DNA of 59,062 nucleotides, taken from Rhizobacter sp. (lineage in GTDB: Bacteria; Pseudomonadota; Gammaproteobacteria; Burkholderiales; Burkholderiaceae_C). A model generated the notes under the pieces. That model was not told the origin of the DNA. It did not search any database and worked only from the letters and a program-made list of their open reading frames with translations. Made by a program: the position numbers and the translations under genes. The stretch covers positions 1 to 59,062 of the forward strand of contig JANXWV010000085.1 in assembly GCA_025350965.1 (NCBI GenBank), read 5' to 3'. Positions 50,524-58,941 of this stretch are shown here, in pieces (the first letter of the stretch is position 1; each line of letters starts with the position of its first letter).

Positions 50524-51753
50524 TCACGGGCCGGGTGCCAGGGTGCGAAAGCCCGCGAACACATCGCAGCGTGCCGGGGTGAAGAAGTTGCGGTAGCGCT
50601 GATCGTGCATGCGCGGGTGCGTGGCGAACGCGCCGCCGCGCAGTTCGCGGTGGGTGTGGAACCACGGCGCGGAGTAGTCGGCATACGGCCCGGGCGTGAA
50701 GCCGGGGTAGGGTGCGAAGGCATCGCGCGTCCATTCCCACACCGACCCGCCCCAGGTGAAGCCGGTGCCCGAACGCTGCTGCGCGGCGTGCTCCCACTGC
50801 GCCGCGCTCGGCAGTTGCCGGCCGGCCCAGCGGCAGTAGGCCTCGGCTTCGAAGGCATTGACGTGGATGACCGGTTGCGCCGGGTCGAGCGGCAGCCACT
50901 GGTCGAACCAGCGCACCTCCCAGTCCGGCGGGTCCTGTCCCGGCCGCCCCGGAGCACTGCGCCGCCAGCGTTCGGGGTGGCTGCGGGAAGCGGTGGCGCG
51001 CCAAGCGCCCGCCGGGCCGGGCCAGTGCGCGGGCTCGTCGTAGCCACCGGCCTCGACGAAGCGCAGGTACTCGCCCGCGCTGACCGGGCGGGCGTCGATC
51101 TCGAAGTCGGCAAGGTCGATGCCCAGGCCGTGCTGCTCGTTGTCGAAGACGAAGCCGCGCGCTGCGGTGGGGGCGCCGATGTGCGCGCTGCCGCCGCGCA
51201 CCGCGAGGGTCGACGCGGCACCGAGGCGCGGCAGGGTCACGCCGCGCGGTGCGGGGTAGCCCAAGGCTGCGCGCAACCAGGCCAGGGCCTCGCCGTGCAT
51301 GTCTTCATGGAACAGCGCGAGGCGATGGAAGTAGAGCGCAGGGTCGTCGTCGCGACCACTGCGGTCGGCGGGCAAGGGAACGACGGCCGTGCACGCATCG
51401 AGTTGCGCGGCCAGCATGCGCAGCACCTCCGCGCGCTGCGGCAGGGGCGCGAGCCAGCGCTTTGCATGCGGCAGCAGCGACGAGTCGAGCAGCGCATCCG
51501 GCCCGGCGTGCACCGCTGGTTGCGATGCCCGCAAGCTGCCTTCAGTGCCCATGCGGTGGGGCCCGCGCAGCACCCAGAACTCGGCGAACCAGGCGATGTG
51601 CGCCAACTCCCAGGCCAGCGGGTTGACGCCCGCGCGCTGCGGCACCTGCCACTGCGCATCGCTCAAGTCACTGGCCCATGCGAGCGTTCGTTCGCGGGCA
51701 TCGCGCAGTGCCAGCACGAGGCCTGCGCCGCTGAGCCGGCGTGAATCGGTCAT
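50524..51753 (-). CDS. senA: Selenoneine synthase SenA (EgtB-like)
   Basis: This 409-residue protein has an N-terminal DinB-like domain and a C-terminal sulfatase-modifying-factor/FGE-like domain, the layout of EgtB. The iron ligands can be placed as His52 (WELAHIAWF) and His149/His153 (FHEDMHGEAL). The FGE part has RPVSAGEYLRFVEAGGYDEP, VWEWTRDAFAPYPGF, ELRGGAFATHPRM and RNFFTPARCDVFAGFR. SenA joins hercynine to a selenosugar and releases selenoneine. Adjacency to senB and selD, rather than to egtA/egtC/egtD, favours SenA over EgtB. It is divergent from senB and heads the run with the PhnD-like transporter. The ATG at 51753 starts at the domain; upstream codons are not conserved in character. 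Confidence 0.9.
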   Translation of the reverse strand: MTDSRRLSGAGLVLALRDARERTLAWASDLSDAQWQVPQRAGVNPLAWELAHIAWFAEFWVLRGPHRMGTEGSLRASQPAVHAGPDALLDSSLLPHAKRWLAPLPQRAEVLRMLAAQLDACTAVVPLPADRSGRDDDPALYFHRLALFHEDMHGEALAWLRAALGYPAPRGVTLPRLGAASTLAVRGGSAHIGAPTAARGFVFDNEQHGLGIDLADFEIDARPVSAGEYLRFVEAGGYDEPAHWPGPAGAWRATASRSHPERWRRSAPGRPGQDPPDWEVRWFDQWLPLDPAQPVIHVNAFEAEAYCRWAGRQLPSAAQWEHAAQQRSGTGFTWGGSVWEWTRDAFAPYPGFTPGPYADYSAPWFHTHRELRGGAFATHPRMHDQRYRNFFTPARCDVFAGFRTLAPGP

Positions 51754-51797
51754 GCGGCGCGGCCGGGCCAGCCCGCACCGCATGCCAGACTCGCACG
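51754..51797. promoter_or_regulatory. 44-bp divergent gap between senA and senB
   Basis: Both selenium runs start from this gap, which is too short to hold two complete non-overlapping promoters. Promoters must overlap the coding starts or lie within the opposite gene, giving likely mutual control. No clear -10/-35 pair or palindrome is visible. Confidence 0.35.
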
Positions 51798-52769
51798 ATG
51801 AGCAAGCCCCGTGTGTGCATCGTTTCCCCGGCCATGGCCGCGGCCAACAACGGCAACTGGCACACGGCCGCACGCTGGCAGCGCTTCCTGGCGCCGGTGG
51901 CCGATGTGAACATCACGCTCGCCTGGAACGGCGAACCGGCCGACGCGCTGATTGCCCTGCATGCGCGCCGCTCGGCCGAATCGATCAGCCGCTTCGCCAT
52001 GGCGCGGCCGGACGCTCCTCAGGCACTGGTGCTGACCGGCACCGACCTGTACCGCGACATCGACGGAGACGCTTCTGCACTTCATTCGCTCGAGTGTGCC
52101 AGCCACCTGATCGTGCTGCAGGACGAGGGGCTCGCGCGGCTCGATCCGCAGGCGCGAGCCAAGGCACGCGTGATCGTGCAGTCGGCCACTGCCTTGCATG
52201 TGCGCAGCCGCGCGGCCATGCCGATCAACCTGGTGGCGGTCGGCCACCTGCGCGAAGAGAAAGACCCGCTCACGCTGATGAGCGCGGCGCGCCTGCTGCC
52301 GGCAGCAACGCCCGTCCGCATCCAGCACATCGGCGATTCGCTCGATGCGACACTCGCCGACGCCGCACGCCGCACGTCAGCCTGTTGCCCGCACTACCGC
52401 TGGCTCGGCGGCCTGCCCCGCGCGCAGGCGCGGCGCTGGATCGCGCGCTCGCAGGCCCTGGTTCACATGAGCCGCATGGAAGGCGGCGCGAACGTGGTGA
52501 TCGAGGCCGTGCGTTCCGGTGTGCCGGTGCTGGCGAGCCGCATCGACGGCAACGTGGGCTTGCTCGGGCACGACTACGGCGGCTACTTCAGCGTGGGCGA
52601 TGCCCCGGCGCTGGCGCAACTCATGCAGCGCCTGGCCAGCGAGCCCGCCTTCGCGGCCACGCTGACGGCGCAGTGCGCGCAGCGCGAGCCGCGCTTCACC
52701 CCGGCAGCCGAACGCCACGAAGTGCGCAGCCTGCTGGCCGACATGCTGGAAAGCAAACCGCGACAATGA
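51798..52769 (+). CDS. senB: Selenosugar synthase SenB (glycosyltransferase)
   Basis: This 323-residue GT-B-type glycosyltransferase has an N-terminus KPRVCIVSPAMAAANNGNWH and RWQRFLAP. The C-terminal donor-binding block is HMSRMEGGANVVIEAVRSG, then VPVLASRIDGNVGLLG. SenB uses selenophosphate and a UDP-sugar to make the selenosugar consumed by SenA, the first known selenium-specific glycosyltransferase step. The ATG at 51798 gives the expected start. It lies 44 bases from senA (divergent) and just before selD, the source of selenophosphate. Confidence 0.9.
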   Translation: MSKPRVCIVSPAMAAANNGNWHTAARWQRFLAPVADVNITLAWNGEPADALIALHARRSAESISRFAMARPDAPQALVLTGTDLYRDIDGDASALHSLECASHLIVLQDEGLARLDPQARAKARVIVQSATALHVRSRAAMPINLVAVGHLREEKDPLTLMSAARLLPAATPVRIQHIGDSLDATLADAARRTSACCPHYRWLGGLPRAQARRWIARSQALVHMSRMEGGANVVIEAVRSGVPVLASRIDGNVGLLGHDYGGYFSVGDAPALAQLMQRLASEPAFAATLTAQCAQREPRFTPAAERHEVRSLLADMLESKPRQ

Positions 52770-52822
52770 TGCATGCGCGCCAACATTGAATGAGCGGCCA
52801 ATTCCTCCGAAAGACAGCGATC

Positions 52823-53887
52823 ATGAACAACGCCACCCCAACCACCGCCCCGATCCGCCTGACCAGCTTCTCGCACGGGGGCGGCTGCGGCTGCAAGATC
52901 GCGCCGGGTGTGTTGTCCGAGATCCTGAAGAACAGTGCCGGCGGCATCATCCCGAAGGAGCTGCTCGTGGGCATCGAAACGGCAGACGATGCGGCCGTGT
53001 ACCAGCTCAACGACGAGCAGGCGCTGATCGCGACGACCGACTTCTTCATGCCCATAGTCGATGACCCGTTCGACTTCGGCCGCATCGCCGCCACCAATGC
53101 CATCAGCGACGTGTACGCGATGGGCGGCACACCCATCATGGCGCTGGCGCTCGTCGCCATGCCGATCAACCAGCTGCCGGTCGAAGTGATCGGCGAGATC
53201 ATCCGCGGCGGCCAGCAGGCTTGTGCCGATGCCGGCATTCCGATTGCCGGCGGCCACACCATCGACTCGGTCGAGCCCATCTACGGCCTGGTTGTGATGG
53301 GCCTGGTGCACCCGAGCAAGGTGCGCCGCAACGCCGACGCGAAGGCCGGCGATGTGTTGATCCTCGGCAAGCCGATCGGCGTGGGCGTGCTGTCGGCCGC
53401 GCTCAAGAAAGAGAAGCTCAGCGCGGCCGGCTACTCGCAGCTCATCAAGACCACGACGCAGCTCAACAAGCCCGGCGCGGCGTTCGCCAACCTGCCCGGC
53501 GTGCACGCGCTGACCGACATCACCGGCTTCGGCCTGGCCGGGCACACCCTGGAAATCGCCAGAGGCGCGGGCCTGACGGCAGTGATCGAGTGGCGCCAGG
53601 TTCCGTTGATGGACGGCGTTGCCGCGATGGCCGCCGATGGCTTCGTCACCGGCGCATCGGCGCGCAACTGGGCCGGTTTCGGCGCCGATGTGGTGCTGGA
53701 TGCCGGGCTGCCCAAGACCACGCAAGACTTGCTGAGCGACCCGCAAACGTCCGGTGGCCTGCTGGTCACGTGCGCGCCGGACACGGTCGCCGAAGTGCTG
53801 CGCGTGTTCCATGCGCAAGGCTTCGAGCAGGCCTGCGTGATCGGGCGGATGGAAGCCGGCGCGAAGCAGTTGCGGGTGGTGGCGTAG
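52823..53887 (+). CDS. selD: Selenophosphate synthetase SelD (SenC)
   Basis: This 354-residue enzyme makes selenophosphate from selenide and ATP. The N-terminal catalytic loop FSHGGGCGCKIAP contains Cys22, Cys24 and Lys25, matching Cys17, Cys19 and Lys20 of the E. coli enzyme. ATP-site blocks follow: ALIATTDFFMPIVDDPFDFG, AATNAISDVYAMGGTP, IAGGHTIDS, DITGFGLAGH and SDPQTSGGLL. The residue is Cys, not selenocysteine. An in-frame ATG 33 bases upstream is an alternative start; the shorter form matches the usual N-terminus. In this position it is the SenC partner of SenA and SenB; no selA, selB or tRNA-Sec is in the window. Confidence 0.94.
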   Translation: MNNATPTTAPIRLTSFSHGGGCGCKIAPGVLSEILKNSAGGIIPKELLVGIETADDAAVYQLNDEQALIATTDFFMPIVDDPFDFGRIAATNAISDVYAMGGTPIMALALVAMPINQLPVEVIGEIIRGGQQACADAGIPIAGGHTIDSVEPIYGLVVMGLVHPSKVRRNADAKAGDVLILGKPIGVGVLSAALKKEKLSAAGYSQLIKTTTQLNKPGAAFANLPGVHALTDITGFGLAGHTLEIARGAGLTAVIEWRQVPLMDGVAAMAADGFVTGASARNWAGFGADVVLDAGLPKTTQDLLSDPQTSGGLLVTCAPDTVAEVLRVFHAQGFEQACVIGRMEAGAKQLRVVA

Positions 53888-53914
53888 GCCGACCGATTGG
53901 TACAGAGAGCCACC

Positions 53915-54847
53915 ATGCCGACGACCCGATCCAAACTTCTGCGCGCTGCATCAACAATTTCCGTTTTGCTGCTTTTCGCAGGCAGCAATGTATTTGGACA
54001 AGCCGCCGTTCGCGTCGGCTCGAAAATCGACACCGAGGGCGCGCTGCTGGGTCAGTTGATCTTGCAGACGCTGGAGGCGAACGGCGTCAAGACCGAGAAC
54101 CGCCTGCAGCTCGGCGCGACGAAGATCGTGCGCACCGCGCTCGTGGCAGGCGAGATCGACATCTACCCCGAGTACACCGGCAACGGTGCGTTCTTCTTCG
54201 CCGACGAGAAGAACCCGGTGTGGAAGAACGCGCAGGCGGGCTTCGAGCGCGTGCGCGGGCTCGATGCCGAGAAGAACCGACTCGTTTGGCTGCAAGCTTC
54301 GCCGGCCAACAACACCTGGGCAATCGCGGTCCGCCGCGACGTTGCCAGCGCGAACAAGCTGAAGACCCTGGCCGACTTTGGCCAATGGGTCGCGGCCGGC
54401 GGCAAGTTCAAGCTCGCGGCGTCGGCCGAATTCGTCGAGCGGCCCGACGCCTTGCCGGCCTTCCAGGCGGCCTACGGGTTCAAGCTGACGCAAGCTCAGA
54501 TCGTCACGCTCGCCGGCGGCGACACGGCCGTGACGGTGCGCGCGGCAGCCGAGCAAACGTCCGGCGTGAACGGCGCCATGGCCTACGGCACCGACGGCCC
54601 GGTGGCCGCACTCGGCCTCGTCATCCTCGACGACACCCAGCACGTGCAGCCGATCTACGCGCCCGCGCCGGTGGTGCGGGCCGAGGTGCTGGCGCGCTGG
54701 CCGAAGATCCGCGACGCGCTCGCGCCGGTGTTCAAATCGCTCGACACGGCCACGCTGCAAACGCTCAACGCCCGCATTGCGCTCGAGGGGCAGGATGCAA
54801 AGCAGGTCGCCGCGGCTTGGCTCAAGGCCAAGGGCTTCGTGCGCTAG
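53915..54847 (+). CDS. OpuC/OsmF-type ABC transporter substrate-binding protein
   Basis: This 310-residue periplasmic protein has a signal peptide (LLLFAGSNVFGQA) and the quaternary-ammonium-binding fold: VRVGSKIDTEGALLGQLIL, GATKIVRTALVAGEIDIYPEYTGNG and YGTDGPVAALGLVILDDTQH. The family (OsmF/YehZ, OpuCC) binds glycine betaine and related trimethylammonium compounds, and some members bind ergothioneine. An AGAGAG lies before the ATG, 27 bases after selD on the same strand, so it is probably in the senB-selD transcript. A ligand such as hercynine, ergothioneine or selenoneine is an inference from this position. Confidence 0.85.
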   Translation: MPTTRSKLLRAASTISVLLLFAGSNVFGQAAVRVGSKIDTEGALLGQLILQTLEANGVKTENRLQLGATKIVRTALVAGEIDIYPEYTGNGAFFFADEKNPVWKNAQAGFERVRGLDAEKNRLVWLQASPANNTWAIAVRRDVASANKLKTLADFGQWVAAGGKFKLAASAEFVERPDALPAFQAAYGFKLTQAQIVTLAGGDTAVTVRAAAEQTSGVNGAMAYGTDGPVAALGLVILDDTQHVQPIYAPAPVVRAEVLARWPKIRDALAPVFKSLDTATLQTLNARIALEGQDAKQVAAAWLKAKGFVR

Positions 54848-54896
54848 CGCACAAAGCGCAACGTCGCGGTTGGTTTGGGGCAGCAGGGCACACCGG

Positions 54897-56102
54897 TTGG
54901 CAGCACACGTTCGATGGGTTCACCACCGGGTGCTGGCGCTGCTCGTTGCCACCGGCTTCGGCGCAGCCTTCGGCCCGGCGTTCGTGAGCCATGCGCCGAA
55001 CCGGCTCGTGTCCGGAGCCGGCGTGTCCTTGGGCCAGGCCCTGGGTTCAGCGCCTGGGGCGCTGGTGGCGGCACTGCTGTTGACGGCGGTGTCGCTGACG
55101 GCAGCGGTCTTCACGCGGCCCACCGCTCGGTCGCATGCATTCGTGGCGCTGGCCTCGGCGCTGCTCATCGCACTGCTGGCCGCGGCGGCCGGCGCGCACG
55201 CGGCCCGGCTGGCGGCGGTCTCGGCGCCGCTCGCGCGCACATCGCTCGGTGCCGGCTTCTGGGCGCTTCTGCTGCTTTGCGCACTGGCCCTTGCCGACGC
55301 GCTGGCGGCCATGCGGTGGCCGCACTGGGCGCAGGCGTTGGCGTGGGCCGCCGCCGCCGCACTGCCGGCAGCCCTGCTGGCGTTCGGCGTGCTCGACGAT
55401 GTGTCGCTGGTGAAGGAATACACGACGCGGCGTGACGTGTTCGGCGCAGCGCTGCTCAGGCACCTGGAGATCGTGGCCGCGAGCCTGGCCGCCACCTTGC
55501 TGGTCGGCGTGCCGCTGGGCGCTGCGCTGCACCGGCACGCGCGCGTGTCGCGCCCTGTCTTCGCGGTGTTGAACGTTCTGCAGACCGTGCCGTCGATCGC
55601 TCTCTTCGGGCTGTTGATGGCGCCGCTGGCGGCACTCGCGGCGGCGCTGCCGCTGCTGGCGCGCCTGGGCGTCAGTGGCGTGGGGCTGGCCCCGGCGGTG
55701 GTGGCGTTGACCTTGTACTCGCTGCTGCCCATCGTGCGCGGCATCGATGCTGGCCTGCGCCAGGTTCCGGCTGCGGCGCTCGATGCCGCCACCGGCATGG
55801 GCTTCACACCGCGCCAGCGCTTCTGGCGCGTCGCGGTGCCTCTTGCCTTGCCGGCGCTGTGGGCAGGCCTTCGCGTGTGCACGGTGCAGGCCATTGGCCT
55901 GGCGGTGGTTGCGGCTTTGATCGGCGCGGGCGGGCTCGGCGCCATCGTGTTCCAGGGCTTGCTGGGCAGCGCGCTCGACCTGGTGCTGCTGGGCGTGTTG
56001 CCGGTGGTCGGGCTGGCGGTGCTGGCCGACGCTGCGTTCAGCGTCGTCGCGCGCGTGTTGCCAGGGGCGCAACCCGGGGCGCTGCAGGAGCCACAGCGGT
56101 GA
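54897..56102 (+). CDS. OpuC/YehY-type ABC transporter permease
   Basis: This permease of about 400 residues has an N-terminal part with several extra spans (about 1-150, Ala/Leu-rich) and a C-terminal BPD_transp_1 core: LRHLEIVAASLAATLLVGVP, VLNVLQTVPSIALFGLLMAP, ALYSLLPIVRGI-like [20 protein letters not shown] and AAALDAATGMGFTPRQ. No ATG lies near the domain start; the frame is open from 54777. TTG at 54897 (with CAGGG upstream and a basic start before the first span) or GTG at 54930 are the best candidates, so the start is uncertain. It overlaps the ATPase gene by 4 bases. Confidence 0.8.
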   Translation: MAAHVRWVHHRVLALLVATGFGAAFGPAFVSHAPNRLVSGAGVSLGQALGSAPGALVAALLLTAVSLTAAVFTRPTARSHAFVALASALLIALLAAAAGAHAARLAAVSAPLARTSLGAGFWALLLLCALALADALAAMRWPHWAQALAWAAAAALPAALLAFGVLDDVSLVKEYTTRRDVFGAALLRHLEIVAASLAATLLVGVPLGAALHRHARVSRPVFAVLNVLQTVPSIALFGLLMAPLAALAAALPLLARLGVSGVGLAPAVVALTLYSLLPIVRGIDAGLRQVPAAALDAATGMGFTPRQRFWRVAVPLALPALWAGLRVCTVQAIGLAVVAALIGAGGLGAIVFQGLLGSALDLVLLGVLPVVGLAVLADAAFSVVARVLPGAQPGALQEPQR

Positions 56103-57034
56103 TCGAACTGGAACGCGTCAGCAAGGCCTTCGGCGGCGCGCCGGTCATTGCCGACCTGTCGCTCAAGGTGGCGCGCGGCGAGTTCGTGGTGCTGATCGGC
56201 GCGTCTGGCTCCGGCAAATCCACGTTGCTGAAGATGATGAACCGAATGGTCGAGCCGGACAGCGGTTCGGTGCTGTTCCAGGGCGAACCGGCGCACGCGA
56301 TGCCGGTTGAGCTGCTGCGCCGCCGCATGGGCTACGCGATCCAGTCGACCGGCCTGTTCCCGCACTGGACGGTCGCGAAGAACGTGGCCGCCGTGCCCGT
56401 GCTGCTGGGCTGGGTGCCGGCGCGCATCGAGGCGCGCGTGAACGAACTGCTCGATCTGCTCGGACTTCCGCCCGGCGTGTTCGGCGGCCGCTACCCGCAC
56501 GAGTTGTCGGGCGGGCAGCAGCAGCGCGTGGGCGTGGCGCGCGCACTGGCCGCCGACCCCGATGTGCTGTTGATGGACGAGCCCTTCGGCGCGCTCGACC
56601 CGATCACGCGAGGTGCGTTGCAACAGGAACTGCTGCGCATTCAACGCAGCATGCGCAAGACCATCGTCTTCGTCACGCACGACATCGACGAGGCCCTGCT
56701 TCTGGCCACCCGCATCGTGTTGATCGACCACGGCCGCGTGGTGCAGGCCGACACACCGGCTGCGCTGTTGGCCCGGCCCGCGAACGATTTCGTGGCCGAC
56801 TTCATGGGCCGACCCGAGGCTGGCCTGCGACTGCTCGCGCTGCAGAGCGTGGCGAGCCGGGTGCGCGCGGGTGCAGTTGCTGCCGGCGCGCCGATCCACG
56901 CCGACGCGAGCCTGCGTGATGCGCTCTCGGTGTGCTTGGCACGTGGGGTCGACCGGCTGGCCGTGGTCGACGCGCAGGGCGGGCCGCTGGGCGCGGTCTT
57001 TCTGGCCGATGTGGTGGCGGCGCCAGCGCCATGA
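56099..57034 (+). CDS. OpuC/YehX-type ABC transporter ATP-binding protein with CBS domain
   Basis: This 311-residue protein starts at GTG overlapping the permease stop (GTGA). It has Walker [29 protein letters not shown], signature [15 protein letters not shown], Walker [14 protein letters not shown] and [10 protein letters not shown]. The last 50 residues form one CBS-like unit ([39 protein letters not shown]). CBS modules in OpuA/OpuC ATPases sense ionic strength or nucleotides. The sequence is typical of quaternary-amine importers. Confidence 0.92.
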   Translation: MIELERVSKAFGGAPVIADLSLKVARGEFVVLIGASGSGKSTLLKMMNRMVEPDSGSVLFQGEPAHAMPVELLRRRMGYAIQSTGLFPHWTVAKNVAAVPVLLGWVPARIEARVNELLDLLGLPPGVFGGRYPHELSGGQQQRVGVARALAADPDVLLMDEPFGALDPITRGALQQELLRIQRSMRKTIVFVTHDIDEALLLATRIVLIDHGRVVQADTPAALLARPANDFVADFMGRPEAGLRLLALQSVASRVRAGAVAAGAPIHADASLRDALSVCLARGVDRLAVVDAQGGPLGAVFLADVVAAPAP

Positions 57035-57756
57035 AGGCGGGCTTCGCATTCGCCTGGGCGGCGGCGCTGCTGGTCGCGCTGACCCTCGGCATGCCGTGGC
57101 TCAAGCCGCTGTTCGCGGCCCTGTTCCCGCAACTCGACCGGCCCATGTACGAGCAGGAGCCGTTTGCGGCGCTGATGCTGGCGCACATCGGCCTCGTGGC
57201 GCTGTCGAGCGCGGTCGCGGCAGCGGTCGGCGTGGTGCTGGGTGTGTGCGTCACGCGCGGCACGGGGCGCGAGTTCCGCCCGCTGCTGCAAACGGTGGTC
57301 GCGATGGGCCAGACGGTGCCGCCGCTGGCGGTGCTGGCCATCGCCGTGCCGGTGCTGGGCTTCGGCGAAGCGCCGGCGCTGATCGCGCTGGCGCTTTACG
57401 GCGTGCTGCCGGTGGTGCACGGCACGCTCGCGGGCTTGGCGTCGGTGCCGCACGGCGCGCGGGAGGCGGCCGAGGGCCTGGGCTTCCGCCCGTTGCAGGT
57501 GCTGGCCCGCATCGAACTGCCGCTGGCAGCACCGCTGCTGCTGGCGGGCATTCGCACATCGGTGGTCGTCAACATCGGCACGGCGGCCATCGCATCGACC
57601 GTGGGCACCCGCACCTTGGGTTCGCCGATCATCATCGGGCTGTCGGGTTTCAACACGGCCTACGTGATCCAGGGGGCGCTGTTGGTCGGCCTGCTGGCCA
57701 TCACCGTGGACCTCGCCTTCGACGCGCTCGGGCTCTCGTTTACCCGCGATCACTAA
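57031..57756 (+). CDS. OpuC/YehW-type ABC transporter permease
   Basis: This 241-residue permease has five to six spans and the family block [56 protein letters not shown] and [20 protein letters not shown]. It overlaps the ATPase stop by 4 bases (ATGA). It is shorter than the other permease and probably forms the second half of a heterodimeric channel. It ends the rightward selenium-associated run. Confidence 0.92.
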   Translation: MKAGFAFAWAAALLVALTLGMPWLKPLFAALFPQLDRPMYEQEPFAALMLAHIGLVALSSAVAAAVGVVLGVCVTRGTGREFRPLLQTVVAMGQTVPPLAVLAIAVPVLGFGEAPALIALALYGVLPVVHGTLAGLASVPHGAREAAEGLGFRPLQVLARIELPLAAPLLLAGIRTSVVVNIGTAAIASTVGTRTLGSPIIIGLSGFNTAYVIQGALLVGLLAITVDLAFDALGLSFTRDH

Positions 57757-57913
57757 CGCGCTGTTACGCCTGAGCTGGCCACTCCCCCCGACGCAAGGGG
57801 TTGGGCACGCCGCGTGAAAAGTTCACACTTTCGGGCTGATCCGTTCGGAGCCGGGCCGCAGTCTGCGGTGCCAGTCGGGCGGCAGTCGACCTTCAATCAC
57901 CCGGGAGCGTTTC

Positions 57914-58549
57914 ATGCAACCTGCAAGTCTCAAGAAACTGGCTTTCGCCGCTGCGCTCTGCGCGGCAGGCGCCGGCAGCGCACAAGCCGCCAACACGGCC
58001 CACGGCAAGCTGTGGCACGTGCCTGAGGCCGTGACTTTCAGCGCGGTGCCGGCGAACGTGCCGCTCACGGCGGCCGATGTCGAGTTCGATGTGCTGTCGC
58101 CGTTCAACTTCAACGGCAGCACCACCACCGTGGGCAACTGGCTGGCCAGCAGCGCTGCCTTCAACATCGCCGAGGCGACGGCGGGCACGCTGGCATCGTT
58201 GATGGACGATGGCACGGTCGGTACGCTGCTGGAGTTTCAGGGCCAGGTGACCGTGACGAACGGCATGCAGTTCACGGTGACCCACGACGACGGCCTGACG
58301 CTCATCATCGGCGGCCTCGACCTCGGCTTCAGCCCCGGCCCGACCGGCCCCACACAATCGATCGCCACCTACAACGGACCGTCGGGCACGTTCGCCTTCC
58401 AGCTCGTTTACGCCGAATGCTGCGGCGGTCCGGCCGTGCTGCAAGTGGACCTGCCGTTCGTGGCCGGCGTGCCCGAGCCCGAGACCTACGCACTGATGTT
58501 CGGGGGCCTCGGCCTCGTCGGCTTCATGGCGCGCCGCCGCCGCGCTTGA
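57914..58549 (+). CDS. PEP-CTERM sorting-signal protein of unknown function
   Basis: This 211-residue exported protein has a signal peptide ending in GSAQA. The beta-rich middle (VEFDVLSPFNFNGSTTTVGN, FQGQVTVTNGMQFTVTHDDG, FAFQLVYAECCGGPAVLQVD) resembles extracellular carbohydrate- or PA14-like domains, but no family can be assigned. The C-terminus is a PEP-CTERM signal with VPEPETYALM, a Gly-rich hydrophobic helix and RRRRA, identical in its key block to the lectin-like protein at 46278-46811. GGGAG precedes the ATG, and a strong terminator follows at once. Confidence 0.85.
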   Translation: MQPASLKKLAFAAALCAAGAGSAQAANTAHGKLWHVPEAVTFSAVPANVPLTAADVEFDVLSPFNFNGSTTTVGNWLASSAAFNIAEATAGTLASLMDDGTVGTLLEFQGQVTVTNGMQFTVTHDDGLTLIIGGLDLGFSPGPTGPTQSIATYNGPSGTFAFQLVYAECCGGPAVLQVDLPFVAGVPEPETYALMFGGLGLVGFMARRRRA

Positions 58550-58572
58550 CCCGCTTCGACGCCTTCTGAACA

Positions 58573-58603
58573 AGGGCCACGCAGCGATGCGTGGCCCTTT
58601 TTT
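58573..58603 (+). terminator. Strong rho-independent terminator after the PEP-CTERM gene
   Basis: An 11-bp perfect stem AGGGCCACGCA/TGCGTGGCCCT with a GCGA loop is followed by six T. It lies 24 bases after the stop of the gene at 57914-58549. Confidence 0.92.
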
Positions 58604-58941
58604 GTTGGTGTGCCAGCGGCGCGTCGGCCATCTCGATCACGGCTTCCAGTTGGCCGGCGGCCTCGACCGGGTCGGCCACAGGGCTGGCCGATGTCATCGT
58701 GGCTTGCGTTGCGCCTGGCGCCGCGCGAGGTGCTGGCGCCAGGCCCGGTGCAACAGCCACCAAAACGCTATCAGGGCGGTACCGGCCGCGACGGTACGCG
58801 GGCCGCGTACCGGCGTATCGAGCCTCGGCCTGGTCGATGTCGATGCCCATTGGCTCGTTGTGTCGTGCACCGGCGCGCAGCACCGACGGTCGCCGGGAAT
58901 GGGCTTTCAGACGCGACTGCAACAGCCAGGTCAGTGCCTGA
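58604..58941. other. Gene-free stretch
   Basis: About 340 bases lie between the terminator and the epimerase fragment. Open frames on both strands are short, Arg/Pro/Ala-rich and without ribosome-binding sites or family similarity. A GC-rich inverted pattern around GCGGGCCGCGTACCGG (about 58798-58815) is the only structure noted. Confidence 0.4.

Noticed and set aside
50524-51753. EgtB of an ergothioneine pathway
   Set aside because: The fold is the same, but the neighbours are selD and a SenB-type glycosyltransferase, and no egtA, egtC or egtD is present. SenA fits better.
58524-58922. A 132-codon minus-strand gene after the second PEP-CTERM protein
   Set aside because: It crosses the strong terminator and the end of the PEP-CTERM gene, has no ribosome-binding site and no recognisable domain.
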